Shown: positions 36,893 through 46,928 of the stretch, piece by piece
Position numbering within the stretch: the stretch's first letter is position 1
Layout of the letters: each line of letters starts with the position of its first letter
Assembly (NCBI GenBank): GCA_011390155.1
Contig: JAABSW010000003.1
Span: forward strand, 1 to 64,000
Source: Clostridiaceae bacterium
GTDB taxonomy: Bacteria; Bacillota; Clostridia; Peptostreptococcales; Tindalliaceae
Length of the DNA: 64,000 nucleotides
Direction of reading: 5' to 3'
Program-made: the position numbers and the translations under genes
Notes under the pieces: model-generated
Database searches by the model: none
What the model was told of the DNA's origin: nothing
Seen by the model: the letters and a program-made list of their open reading frames with translations, nothing else

Positions 36893-38269
36893 ATGATTGA
36901 GCGGATGATTACCCATGCGTACCTGCTCACCATGACAGATGAACAGGGTGGCTTGATTTTAGATGGTGCGGTGGCCATGGAGGGTAATGAGATTTTAGCA
37001 GTGGGCCCCACTGATCAATTGAAGGCCGACTTCCAGGCCAAAGAAGAAATTGATGCAAGGGGCAAGGTGGTTATGCCCGGATTGGTAGATGCTCACATTC
37101 ACACCAGTATGGCCTTATACCGAGGTGTTGCCCAGGACACGCATCATTGGTTACAAAAAGGAGTAGGACCCTTTTTTGGTAATATTATGGCTGCTGAAGC
37201 TGTCATAGGGTCCAGGCTAAACATCGTGGAAGGTATTAAGGCGGGCACCACTACTTTCAGCGACTTTGACAACCCCATGCCCCTCATTGCAGAGAACTAT
37301 CAACAGGCAGGGGTTCGTGCCCGCATGACATCAACTGTCAACGCCTTACCCTCCACCCTGCATAAATTGGGCGTGGGTGAATTGTATCCCCTGGACGTTG
37401 CCATCGAACAGGAAAAACTGAAGGAAGCAGTCGCGCTTCTGGAAGAATGGCATGGAAAGGAAAATGGCCGTTTAACCGTGATGATGGGTCCCCAGGGACC
37501 AGACATGGTCACCAAAGAAATGCTTCAGGAAATAAAGAAACTGGCGCAGCAATATAAAACAAAAGTACACATGCATGTGGCCCAGGGAGACCGTGAAATT
37601 AATCAGGTCATTAAGCGGTATGGGGTACGAACCATTCCCTGGCTTGATGAAATTGGCTACCTGGATCACCAGTTAATCGCCATTCATTTGACAGAAGCCT
37701 ATGACGAAGAAGCAGCCCTTCTGGCCAGGCGAGGGGCCAGTATGATCCACTGTCCAGGAAGTATCGGAGTCATTGACGGCATAGTACCTCCCGTAATGGC
37801 ATTTCTGGACGCCGGTGGAACGGCAGGGTTGGGATCGGACAATGCCCCGGGAAATAATTGTAATAATATCTTTAATGAAATGAAAGCCGCTGCAGTATAT
37901 AATAAAATAAAGGCAAAGGATCCAACGGTGATGACAGCTTATAAGGTTATGCGCATGGCCACCATTGAAGGCGCCAAGGCCATTGGACTTGACCATGAGA
38001 CGGGTTCCCTGGAACCGGGTAAGAAAGCAGACATGATCATCATCAACATGAAAGAACCGAACCTATCGCCTGTCATCCTGGAACCTGTCTGCAACATTAT
38101 TCCTAACCTGGTTTATTCCGGTAGAGGGCATGAGGTTGAAACGGTTATTGTTGATGGCAGAAAAATTATGGAACACCGTAAAATACTCACCCTAAATGAA
38201 GAGCAGGTGGTGAACGAGGCCCAGGAAGCTGCTACAAAGCTGGCAGAAAGGGTTTCAACGTTATTGTAG
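36893..38269 (+). CDS. Amidohydrolase of the MTA/SAH deaminase (SsnA-like) family
   Basis: 458 residues. Metal ligands are visible: DAHIHTSMA (about 66-74), HMHVAQ (about 226), IHLTEA (about 266) and GSDNAPGNN (about 315). Members are zinc or iron enzymes that deaminate or hydrolyse compounds such as 5-methylthioadenosine, S-adenosylhomocysteine, guanine or s-triazines. ATG 36893, with GGGAGGA seven bases before, is preferred over 36887, which is too close. It is 22 nt upstream of an M20 amidohydrolase and probably co-expressed with it. The substrate is unknown. Confidence 0.87.
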   Translation: MIERMITHAYLLTMTDEQGGLILDGAVAMEGNEILAVGPTDQLKADFQAKEEIDARGKVVMPGLVDAHIHTSMALYRGVAQDTHHWLQKGVGPFFGNIMAAEAVIGSRLNIVEGIKAGTTTFSDFDNPMPLIAENYQQAGVRARMTSTVNALPSTLHKLGVGELYPLDVAIEQEKLKEAVALLEEWHGKENGRLTVMMGPQGPDMVTKEMLQEIKKLAQQYKTKVHMHVAQGDREINQVIKRYGVRTIPWLDEIGYLDHQLIAIHLTEAYDEEAALLARRGASMIHCPGSIGVIDGIVPPVMAFLDAGGTAGLGSDNAPGNNCNNIFNEMKAAAVYNKIKAKDPTVMTAYKVMRMATIEGAKAIGLDHETGSLEPGKKADMIIINMKEPNLSPVILEPVCNIIPNLVYSGRGHEVETVIVDGRKIMEHRKILTLNEEQVVNEAQEAATKLAERVSTLL

Positions 38270-38291
38270 GAAACCATAAGGAGGAAATTAC

Positions 38292-39482
38292 ATGGATTGG
38301 CTTACGAACATCAAGGAAGAAATCAATGAACTGAAAGATGAATTGATTGGCATCCGAAGAGACCTACACCAACATCCGGAACTGGGATTTGAAGAACACC
38401 GAACGGCTGACATTGTTGAAACCTATCTGGAAAAAAATGGTATCCAAGCCAGTCGCGTGGGAGGCACTGGCGTGGTGGGATTGTTGGAAGGCAGCTCCCC
38501 GGGCCCAGTCTTAATGCTGCGGTGTGACCTGGACGCCCTTCCTGTTCAGGAAACAGCAGATGTCCCTTTCAAATCTGCCATTGATGGAAAAATGCACGCC
38601 TGTGGCCATGACGGTCACACCTCCATGATGATGGTGGCAGCCAAGGTTCTGGCACGGCACCGGGAAGAATTGGCAGGGACTGTGAAGTTTGTCTTCCAGC
38701 CCAACGAAGAGGATGCCGGCGCCGACATCATCATTGAAGAAGGGGTTATGGAAAATCCTAGAGTGGATGCAGCAGTGGGACTGCACCTGTGGTCACCACT
38801 GCCAACGGGAAAAGTGGGCATAACAGCAGGGCCCCTTATGGCATCAAGCTATTACTTCTGGCTCACCATTCATGGCAAGGGAGGTCATGGCGGTGCCCCG
38901 CACCTGTCAAAAGACCCGGTATACTGTGCCAATCAGGTGATGAATGCGGTTCAGTCCATCCAAACACGGGAGTATGATGTGTTGGAACCCACACTTATCA
39001 CTTTTTGTCAGGTGAACGCCGGATCATCACCCATCATCATTCCGGACAAAATTCAGATGGCAGGGTCAATACGATGCCTTCATGATAAAGACGAACAAGT
39101 ACGTGAACGCTTCGAAGCCATCACGTCACACATGTGCGACCTGCACGGAACAACCTATGAGCTGACCTTTAAATGCGGCAATGAATTACTGGACAATGAC
39201 CTGGAAATGACCAAAATGGTCAGGGAAGCAGCCATTGATGCGGCAGGAACTGACTGTTTGGTTGAAAACAACCTTCAGGTGATGCTGGGTGAAGATTTTG
39301 CAGCTTTTGCAAAACTGGTTCCCAGTACCTTCATTTTCCTGGGAATTGCGGATGAAGAGAAACAAACCAACATGCCCCATCATCATCCGGCTTTCAAGCT
39401 GGACGAGGATGCATTACCCATGGGAGTTGAACTGCATGTTAGAACTGCTGCCGCCTACTTAAAACCACAACAGAAGTTTTAA
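38292..39482 (+). CDS. M20 family metal-dependent amidohydrolase (N-acyl-amino-acid hydrolase type)
   Basis: 396 residues. Typical features are RRDLHQHPELGFEEHRTA at the N-terminus, MHACGHDGHTSMM (about 100-112) carrying Cys and His metal ligands, NEEDAGA (about 138) and a C-terminal DFAAFAKLVPSTFIFLGI with HHPAFKLD. These enzymes release amino acids from N-acyl or amino-benzoyl conjugates and small peptides. GGAGG precedes the ATG. It pairs with the amidohydrolase upstream in a likely catabolic two-gene operon. Confidence 0.9.
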   Translation: MDWLTNIKEEINELKDELIGIRRDLHQHPELGFEEHRTADIVETYLEKNGIQASRVGGTGVVGLLEGSSPGPVLMLRCDLDALPVQETADVPFKSAIDGKMHACGHDGHTSMMMVAAKVLARHREELAGTVKFVFQPNEEDAGADIIIEEGVMENPRVDAAVGLHLWSPLPTGKVGITAGPLMASSYYFWLTIHGKGGHGGAPHLSKDPVYCANQVMNAVQSIQTREYDVLEPTLITFCQVNAGSSPIIIPDKIQMAGSIRCLHDKDEQVRERFEAITSHMCDLHGTTYELTFKCGNELLDNDLEMTKMVREAAIDAAGTDCLVENNLQVMLGEDFAAFAKLVPSTFIFLGIADEEKQTNMPHHHPAFKLDEDALPMGVELHVRTAAAYLKPQQKF

Positions 39483-39580
39483 GATGTATTTTCAATAATA
39501 GTAATTCTCTTATGGCTGTAGATATCGCCTGGGTGATTGTCACCGGATCAATGAGATGTAGTGGGAAAGAGGTTGGATGA

Positions 39581-40834
39581 ATGAATGTATATTTGCATCG
39601 TGGGAAGGATAGAATTCCAGGAGGGTGGCTGGCAGTTTATTTGCTTTTATTGTCCCTCGTAATATTTCTGAACACAGCCTGCACTGCACCTGAGGATCCA
39701 GTGGAAAAAACCATTCGACCTGTGAGGGTAATCCTGGCTTCCCTGGAAGAACATGAAGAGACCATCATGATGACGGGAGAAGTTTTGCCAGGGGAAACAA
39801 GGCATATTAGTTTTTTGGTCTCCGGACGTATTGATGAGTTGTTTGTGGAAAAAGAAGAGGTTATCAACCCTGATACAGTACTTGGCACAGTGGATGACCT
39901 TGATTACCAGAGGGCATTACAAGGGGCCCGGGCCAACTTTCAGGCTGCCCAGGCAAACCTTGATAAAGCGGTGGCCGGAGCCACCCAGGAAGAGTTGCTT
40001 GAGATGGAGCTCCAGCTAAAAAAAGCCAGGGAGGCCTATGAGTATGCCAACCAACAATTAGACAGGCTGGAAAACCTATACCAGGCTGGTGGTATATCCC
40101 AGGCAGACCTTGACCGGACAACAATGGAAACTGCAGCAGCTGAAGCTTCTTATCAACAGGCTGAAGCCCAGTATCAGCAATTGGTTAATGGAACCAGACC
40201 TGAAGATATATCTGCGCTGGCAGCCCTGAGAGATGCAGCGGGGGCCGAAGTGAGCCATTTTGATACCCAGGTGGAGAGAACAACACTTTACGCGTCACAC
40301 AATGGTACGGTGGCAGAATTGTTTTATCAGCAGGGTGAAATCTATCGCCAGGGCACTCCTTTTTTGACATTGAACAGCCATGACAATATTGTTCGTGTCA
40401 GCGTCAGTCGTCAACAACTGGCACATGTTAACACCGGGGACAGTGTGAATGTGCTGCATGATGAAGGGGGCATTGAAGGGGTGATCACTATGGTTTCAAG
40501 CAACCCTGATCCGTTAACCCGGACTTATCGTGTTGAGGTGGAATTGCCCGCCCCCTCCCTTACCCTGGGAGAACTGGTACAAGTTGAATTTACTACAAAA
40601 GGTGCGTTAGGGACACCATTACCAATGAAAGCGGTGCTGGCAGGAAACCCTGATTATGTCTACGTCATTGAAAAAGAAACGGCAAAACAGGTCCCAGTAA
40701 ACCTTCAGCAACTGGATGGTTCCACCATATGGGTGACGGGTTTGTATGAAGGTCAACATGTTGTGGTTGAAGGAATGCACCTTCTTTCTCACGGTGAAAC
40801 AGTGCGGGTGGTGGAAATAGGTGATAGCCCATGA
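39581..40834 (+). CDS. RND efflux adaptor (membrane fusion) lipoprotein
   Basis: 417 residues. A signal peptide with a lipobox LNTAC (Cys34) is followed by a HlyD-like half: a biotinyl-lipoyl-like domain (about 60-105 and 235-275), a long helical hairpin rich in Ala/Gln (about 105-230), and a beta-barrel domain. It links the RND pump to the outer layer in efflux. In a single-membrane organism it would sit on the outer face of the membrane as a lipoprotein. It overlaps the pump gene by four bases (ATGA). Confidence 0.88.
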   Translation: MNVYLHRGKDRIPGGWLAVYLLLLSLVIFLNTACTAPEDPVEKTIRPVRVILASLEEHEETIMMTGEVLPGETRHISFLVSGRIDELFVEKEEVINPDTVLGTVDDLDYQRALQGARANFQAAQANLDKAVAGATQEELLEMELQLKKAREAYEYANQQLDRLENLYQAGGISQADLDRTTMETAAAEASYQQAEAQYQQLVNGTRPEDISALAALRDAAGAEVSHFDTQVERTTLYASHNGTVAELFYQQGEIYRQGTPFLTLNSHDNIVRVSVSRQQLAHVNTGDSVNVLHDEGGIEGVITMVSSNPDPLTRTYRVEVELPAPSLTLGELVQVEFTTKGALGTPLPMKAVLAGNPDYVYVIEKETAKQVPVNLQQLDGSTIWVTGLYEGQHVVVEGMHLLSHGETVRVVEIGDSP

Positions 40835-43800
40835 CAAGAATCTTACGCGCTGTTTTGCGTCATCGATTGGTAGTAGGTTTACTGGCGGTGATCATTGTCA
40901 TCGCAGGTCTTCTCAATTATTACATCACACCGAAACAGGAATACCCGGACATTAAACCACCCATGGCCATGGTCACAACCCTTTATCCGGGAGCCATCCC
41001 GGAAGACGTGGAACGGCTGGTCACGAGAAAAATTGAAGAAGAAGTTGAAACCATTCCAGGGTACAAAAGATCCCAGTCAAGGTCGATGAATGGTTTTTCC
41101 GTTGTGGTGGTTGAACTTGAGTATGGAACACCCGTGGATGAAACCTGGCAGGATCTGAGAAACCAGATGGCAGATCTGCGAAGTGAATTACCCAGTGAAA
41201 TACAGGAGATACACATCAATACAGAGTTGGATAAAACAGCCGGTTTTATTTTTGCTTTGTCCAGCGACGTCCACGATATGAGATTATTGATGCCTCTTGC
41301 AGAGCAACTAAAGGAATCATTAACAGAGCTCTCAGGGGTGACAAATGTTGAAGTAATGGGAGATATTGAAAAGCAGATACGGGTACGCATCAATACCAGT
41401 GAATTAAACCGGTTGCCAGTATCCCTGAACCAAATCAGTGAGATGATTCAGGCCCAGGCAGCGTCAATCCCACTGGGAGAACTGTCCCCCTCGCCAGGTG
41501 AAAGGGTTCGGGTCAATGTCAGCAGGGGCATTCAGAGTGTGGAGGATGTTTCACAGTTGATTGTTTTGGCGTCTCCAGAAACAGGAGAAACACTATCTCT
41601 TGGTCAAATTGCAGATATTCAGCTGATAGAAAAGGAAGACCAGCAAGAAATCTGGCATGAAGGTAAGCCGGCAGTGATCATCACTGGGTACTTTGCAGAA
41701 GAGCGAAACGTGCTTTTCATTGGTAACGAAATCCAGGGCGTTTTTGATGATTATCTTCATTCGTTGCCCCAGGGAGTGTTGTTGGAAAAGCTGCTTTTTC
41801 AGCCGGATGATATTTCGCGGAATGTCAATTCGTTTGCCTTGAATCTACTGCAGGGCATTGTATTTGTGGTCATTGTTGTGTTTCTTGGTATGGGTTTGAG
41901 AAATTCCATGGTCGTGTCCAGTGCCATACCTTTATCCATACTTATGACCTTTACATTATTGCAGATGTTTGACATTATGATACACCAAATGTCCATTGCA
42001 GCACTGATCATTGCGTTAGGTATGTTGGTAGACAATGCCATCGTTGTGTCGGATGCCATTCAGGTACGGATCGATTTAGGTGAGGAACGGGTGGTTGCCT
42101 GTATACGAGGCACAAGAGATGTTTCAGTGCCAGTACTCACGTCCACACTGACAACAGTAGGTGCTTTTTTACCACTGCTCATGTTGAATTCCATCGCTGG
42201 TGAATACATAAAGAGTGTCCCACAGATAGTGATCATTGCCTTGGCATCATCTTACCTGGTTTCTGTCTTTTTTGTACCGACAGCGGCGTTGCTGTTTTTT
42301 AAACCTCAAATAAATAAAGGGCGCACACAAAAAGTTAGGGAAACATTTTACCGTCTGGTAGACAGAGGTATTAACAATCCACGCAGCAGCCTAACACTCT
42401 TGGCACTGATGGCTGTCATAACAGTGTTCCTGGGACTTCAACTGGGGTTACAGTTTTTTCCCAAGGCAGACACAGATTTGGTTTACATTGATATTCATAC
42501 CGAATTGGACCAGGGTTCTTCCCACACGGCTCATGTAGCCCATCAAGTGGATGAAATACTGGCACAATACCCGGAAGTGACACAACAAAGTATCTCTGTC
42601 AGCCATGGATTTCCTAAATTTTACAACACTCTGCCTGTCCCCAGTCAGTCCAGGAATTATGGACAGATTGTCTTCCGTACAGACCTTGAAAAAAGCAACC
42701 AGTTCAAAAACATGATGCAGTTTACCAATGCCCTGCAGCGACAGATGGATCATGAAATTCTTGGCGCCCGGGTGGAGGTTAAACTCCTGGAACAGGCGGA
42801 TCCCATTGCAGCCCCTGTGTTGGCGCGGGTAAGTGGCGGATCAGATGAAGAAAGACAACAGGCGGCCCAATACATACGCCATGAACTGGAAGCCATAGAA
42901 GGCACCATCAATGTGCAGGATGATTTCAGGGAGTTTGTGTACGAGTACCAGGTTACACCGAATGATCTGGCTTCATTGCGATTGGGCATAACACGCCAGC
43001 AAATAGCGGGAGAGCTTAGCCTGGCCATGATGGGGCGAGAGGTGACCAATGTGACCATGGACGACAGTGAAGTGGACGTTTACCTGGAAAGTGATTTGCG
43101 TGATGATGATCAACTGGCCTCCTTTGGCATTATGTCAAATATTACAGGACAGAAGGTGCCACTGCATCAAATGGCGGTCATTGATGCCCTTCCCCGGTTA
43201 ACGGAAATTCGTAAAGAAAGTGGGTTAAAAACCATCATTGTCAAAAGTGACGTGGTGGATGGCTACAACGCTGTGGCAATCCAGAGCAGACTCCAGCAGA
43301 TCATTGAAGACAAAATGCCGGAGGGTATTGTTATCACCTACGCGGGAGAACGGGAAGAAATTGTTAAGTATTTTGGTGAAGTAGGTGTTTCAGCTATTTT
43401 TGCTGTGATGATCATTCTCATGATCCTTGTGCTGCAGTTTGGAGGTTTGAGGCTGCCCCTGTTGATTTTGCTGACAATACCATTTTCAGCCGTTGGATCA
43501 ATCGCTGGGCTGTGGGTCTTCAACCAGCCCTTGTCTTTTACTGCCTTATTAGGGTTGGTCAGTTTGTTTGGAATTGTTGTTAACAATGCCATTATCTTAC
43601 TGGACTACATTGAATATGAAGTTAAACAAGGTAAACTGCCCCTGGAAGCCTGTCGGCGTGCAGTGGCACTGAGACTAAGACCCATCCTGCTGACCACTAC
43701 CACCACCATTATGGGGCTGGTTCCCCTGATTTTGTCAGGAAGCCATCTGTTTACTCCCATGGCCGTAGCCCTCATGTCCGGGCTGGCCGTGTCTACATTT

Positions 43801-43872
43801 CTAACACTGGTGGTATTACCAATTGCATACATTATGACAGCCAATCCGGTGCAAAGAGAAGAAAGCGTGTAA
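40831..43872 (+). CDS. RND-family efflux transporter (AcrB/HAE-like)
   Basis: 1013 residues with the RND plan: one N-terminal helix, a large external loop, six helices (about 335-515), a second loop and the last six helices (about 845-1000). Seen are PKQEYPDIKPP (about 34), GMLVDNAIVVSDAI (about 396-409, with the proton-relay acidic region) and VNNAIILLDYIE in the second half. It exports lipophilic compounds using the ion gradient. It is coupled with the adaptor gene and followed 12 nt later by a hybrid sensor kinase, so efflux and sensing are likely co-expressed. Confidence 0.92.
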   Translation: MTRILRAVLRHRLVVGLLAVIIVIAGLLNYYITPKQEYPDIKPPMAMVTTLYPGAIPEDVERLVTRKIEEEVETIPGYKRSQSRSMNGFSVVVVELEYGTPVDETWQDLRNQMADLRSELPSEIQEIHINTELDKTAGFIFALSSDVHDMRLLMPLAEQLKESLTELSGVTNVEVMGDIEKQIRVRINTSELNRLPVSLNQISEMIQAQAASIPLGELSPSPGERVRVNVSRGIQSVEDVSQLIVLASPETGETLSLGQIADIQLIEKEDQQEIWHEGKPAVIITGYFAEERNVLFIGNEIQGVFDDYLHSLPQGVLLEKLLFQPDDISRNVNSFALNLLQGIVFVVIVVFLGMGLRNSMVVSSAIPLSILMTFTLLQMFDIMIHQMSIAALIIALGMLVDNAIVVSDAIQVRIDLGEERVVACIRGTRDVSVPVLTSTLTTVGAFLPLLMLNSIAGEYIKSVPQIVIIALASSYLVSVFFVPTAALLFFKPQINKGRTQKVRETFYRLVDRGINNPRSSLTLLALMAVITVFLGLQLGLQFFPKADTDLVYIDIHTELDQGSSHTAHVAHQVDEILAQYPEVTQQSISVSHGFPKFYNTLPVPSQSRNYGQIVFRTDLEKSNQFKNMMQFTNALQRQMDHEILGARVEVKLLEQADPIAAPVLARVSGGSDEERQQAAQYIRHELEAIEGTINVQDDFREFVYEYQVTPNDLASLRLGITRQQIAGELSLAMMGREVTNVTMDDSEVDVYLESDLRDDDQLASFGIMSNITGQKVPLHQMAVIDALPRLTEIRKESGLKTIIVKSDVVDGYNAVAIQSRLQQIIEDKMPEGIVITYAGEREEIVKYFGEVGVSAIFAVMIILMILVLQFGGLRLPLLILLTIPFSAVGSIAGLWVFNQPLSFTALLGLVSLFGIVVNNAIILLDYIEYEVKQGKLPLEACRRAVALRLRPILLTTTTTIMGLVPLILSGSHLFTPMAVALMSGLAVSTFLTLVVLPIAYIMTANPVQREESV

Positions 43873-43884
43873 AGGAGCTGAGTC

Positions 43885-46800
43885 ATGGAAGAACAAGCTA
43901 AGATAGAACACCTGGAAGATGCGCTTCAAAAATACAGACTGATTTTTCAGCATGCCCCATTGGGCATCTACCATGTTGACATGCAGGGTTTTATCACCGA
44001 TTGTAATAAACAACTGGCAGAAATTATGGGAACCGAACCAAGTGCCATCATTGGTATTAATGTGCTGGCGTTGGAAGACCAGGCCTACATGGATGCTGTG
44101 CAAGATGCCATGGCAGGTAATCTGTCTGTTTATGAAGGCACCTATGAATCCATCCTCGGCGGTAAAAACATTTGTCTGAGAGCGCTCTTTGCCCCAGCTG
44201 AAAAAAACAGCCAGGGAACCCATGAAGTGGTGGCCATTCTTGAAGATGTGACAGAGGCAAAGGAAGCCGAGGAGAAACTTCGAAAAAGTGAAGAACGCCG
44301 GCAAATTGCCCTTGAAAACAGTGGCGACGGCGTCTGGGACTGGCATATTCCTTCTGGCGAAACCCATGTGACAGAAAACTGGCTGGAGATTCTTGGCTAC
44401 CAGCAAGAGGAGATTGATTATAAAATTAAGGGTTTTAATGCCTATGTTCACCCGGAAGACCGCGCCGCTGTGGTGACCCAATTGGAGGCGTTCAGCCGGG
44501 GCCAGGTGGAGCGGTTGAACATGCTTTTTCGAATGCGCTGTAAAAATGGCGCCTATAAATGGTTTTCCACCATCGGAAAAATGGTGGAGTGGACCGGCCT
44601 GAAAGAACCCTTGCGGGCCATTGGCACGCACCGGGATGTGACAGAGCAACAGCAGATGGTGGAAGCCTTGAGCGAAAGCGAACGCAGCAAATCAGTCCTG
44701 TTGTCCAACCTACCCGGAATGGCATACCGTTGTGAGTACAAAGACCATCAATGGGAGATGACCTACATTTCCGAAGGCTGTTACGACTTGACGGGCTATC
44801 ATCCCGAAAAACTGCGACTGAACAGCTCCTCCCTGAAAACCCTCATTCTTCCAGAAAACATGATTCACCCTGACTATCGGGAAGCCCTTTGGGAAAAGTG
44901 GCTGCAGATGATGCGTGAAGAGCACGTCTTTCGCAGCGAATACCCCATTATCACAGCCAACCAACAGATCCGATGGGTGTGGGAACAGGGCAGAATACTA
45001 ACAGATGACCTGGGCCGGGTTAAAGCGCTGGAATGTTTTGTAACGGACATTACGGAACGAAAAGCGGCAGAAGAAAAAAACAGGCAGCTGGACCAGCTTA
45101 AAGACGAGTTTTTGGCCAACACCTCCCACGAACTGAGAACACCTTTGAATGGCATCATTACCATCGTTGAATCTTTGATCAAGGGCATAGGCGGACCATT
45201 ATCACCAGAACAGGAAAAAAACCTGCAACTGGTGAGAATCAGCGCCCGCAGGCTGTCGGCCCTTGTCAATGATATTCTTGATTTTTCCAGGATTAAGCAC
45301 CATGATTTACGATTGCACCTGAGACCTGTGGACCTTTACAGCCAGGTTGAAATTATCATAGAACTTCTGAAAAATCAGGCATCAATGAAGCACATTGTAT
45401 TATTGAACAAAATGCAAAAAGAAAGTCCCATGGTATTGGCCGATGAGAACAGGCTGAGCCAAATTCTGTTCAACCTGGTGGGCAACGCTCTTCGTTATAC
45501 CCAGGAAGGAACTGTGGCCATCACGGGTAAAGTGAAGGAAGACATGATGACTGTCACTGTAACAGATACGGGAATTGGCATACCGGAAGATCGACTAGAC
45601 AGTCTGTTTGAGTATTATGAACAGGCAGGATTGTCTCCAGAGCGGGAATACATGGGTACTGGCCTTGGGCTTCCCATCAGCAGAAAACTGGTGGAACTTC
45701 ACGGCGGCAAACTTGAAGTATCCTCTATAGTTGGCCAGGGGAGTGCTTTTACTTTTTCGCTGCCTTTGATGAAAAGTGTTCCGGATGAAACATGGGAAAG
45801 ATTGCCGGATGAAGCCAAGTCTGATACTGATCATACTGACCAGTCTATGACAGTGCCCGTACTCTTTGATAACGAGGAACTATTAATGAGTCACCCCACT
45901 GGTAAATCAGGAGAATTTACAGTGATGGTGGTGGACGATGAACCCGTTAACATCCAATCGCTGATGAATGTATTATCGCTAAAGGGCATTAATGTAGTAC
46001 CAGCTTCCAACGGTGAACAGGCATTGAAAATTTTAAAAGGAAGCGCAAGACCTGATTTGTGTATTATTGACATAATGATGCCGAAGATGAATGGGTTTGA
46101 ACTCTGTAAACAGATTAGAAAACGTTTCACTGGTTTTGAAGTGCCCGTCATTTTTTTGACTGCCAGGTATGGTGAAGATGACATTCGGGCAGGCTTTGCA
46201 GCCGGCGGCAATGATTTCTTACATAAACCTTTTGAAGAAGCAGAATTAATTGCCAGGGTGGAGACATTGCTTAACCTTAAGAAATCTGTGGAAAAAGCCA
46301 TGGCAACGGAAATTGCTTTCCTGCAGGCACAAATTAAACCTCATTTCTTGTACAATGCGCTAAACACCATAGCAGCCTATTGTGAAACAGAAAGTGAAAA
46401 AGCGGGAGAGTTGATCTTATCCTTGTCCACTTATTTGCGGGGCAGTTTATCCTTTGAGAACCTGCAGGACACCATATCCCTGGCCCAGGAACTTGGCTTG
46501 ACCAAAGCTTATGCAGAAATTGAGAAAGCAAGGTTTCCTAATTTAAAAATAGAGTATAACATCGAAGTGGACGATCAACTGACACTTCCACCACTGACAA
46601 TACAACCCCTTGTTGAAAACGCCATAAGGCATGGGGTCTGCAAGAAAAAAACAGGGGGTACAGTAAGGGTACATGTTACGACAAACCCGGAAGGAACAGT
46701 CATTCTTGTGGAAGACGATGGTGTGGGAACGGAAGTTGAAAAACTGAAAAAAAGCATCAATCAGGGCATGTGCGGTAAACATGTAGGACTTTGCAACATA

Positions 46801-46905
46801 CAGAACCGACTTAACAGAATGTATGGAAAAGGTCTTGAAGTGGAAAGTGAACCTGGTCAGGGAACCAGAATGAAATTTTTCATTCCCAGTGAGCACAGAT
46901 CATAA
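43885..46905 (+). CDS. Double-kinase hybrid sensor (PAS x3 - HisKA/HATPase - REC - LytS-type kinase)
   Basis: 1006 residues, no membrane segment. Three PAS units (about 12-130, 135-255, 270-395) precede a HisKA domain with His415 (TSHELRTPLNG) and its HATPase domain (DTGIGI, GTGLGL). A receiver domain with Asp729 (IIDIMMPKMNG) follows, and then a second kinase of the LytS/YehU type with His820 in IKPHFLYNALN and its own ATPase boxes (VENAIRHG, DDGVGT). Two kinase modules of different classes around a receiver is unusual. It is 12 nt after the RND pump gene and one short gap before a response regulator, its likely partner. Confidence 0.92.
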   Translation: MEEQAKIEHLEDALQKYRLIFQHAPLGIYHVDMQGFITDCNKQLAEIMGTEPSAIIGINVLALEDQAYMDAVQDAMAGNLSVYEGTYESILGGKNICLRALFAPAEKNSQGTHEVVAILEDVTEAKEAEEKLRKSEERRQIALENSGDGVWDWHIPSGETHVTENWLEILGYQQEEIDYKIKGFNAYVHPEDRAAVVTQLEAFSRGQVERLNMLFRMRCKNGAYKWFSTIGKMVEWTGLKEPLRAIGTHRDVTEQQQMVEALSESERSKSVLLSNLPGMAYRCEYKDHQWEMTYISEGCYDLTGYHPEKLRLNSSSLKTLILPENMIHPDYREALWEKWLQMMREEHVFRSEYPIITANQQIRWVWEQGRILTDDLGRVKALECFVTDITERKAAEEKNRQLDQLKDEFLANTSHELRTPLNGIITIVESLIKGIGGPLSPEQEKNLQLVRISARRLSALVNDILDFSRIKHHDLRLHLRPVDLYSQVEIIIELLKNQASMKHIVLLNKMQKESPMVLADENRLSQILFNLVGNALRYTQEGTVAITGKVKEDMMTVTVTDTGIGIPEDRLDSLFEYYEQAGLSPEREYMGTGLGLPISRKLVELHGGKLEVSSIVGQGSAFTFSLPLMKSVPDETWERLPDEAKSDTDHTDQSMTVPVLFDNEELLMSHPTGKSGEFTVMVVDDEPVNIQSLMNVLSLKGINVVPASNGEQALKILKGSARPDLCIIDIMMPKMNGFELCKQIRKRFTGFEVPVIFLTARYGEDDIRAGFAAGGNDFLHKPFEEAELIARVETLLNLKKSVEKAMATEIAFLQAQIKPHFLYNALNTIAAYCETESEKAGELILSLSTYLRGSLSFENLQDTISLAQELGLTKAYAEIEKARFPNLKIEYNIEVDDQLTLPPLTIQPLVENAIRHGVCKKKTGGTVRVHVTTNPEGTVILVEDDGVGTEVEKLKKSINQGMCGKHVGLCNIQNRLNRMYGKGLEVESEPGQGTRMKFFIPSEHRS

Positions 46906-46928
46906 TGACCAATCAGGAGGAACCAAGG

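Noticed and set aside
40831-43872. Evidence for a Gram-negative organism from the RND pump
   Set aside because: RND and adaptor lipoproteins occur in Clostridia too, and the ribosome binding sites, cdaA-cdaR, glmS ribozyme and ptb-buk all point to Firmicutes.
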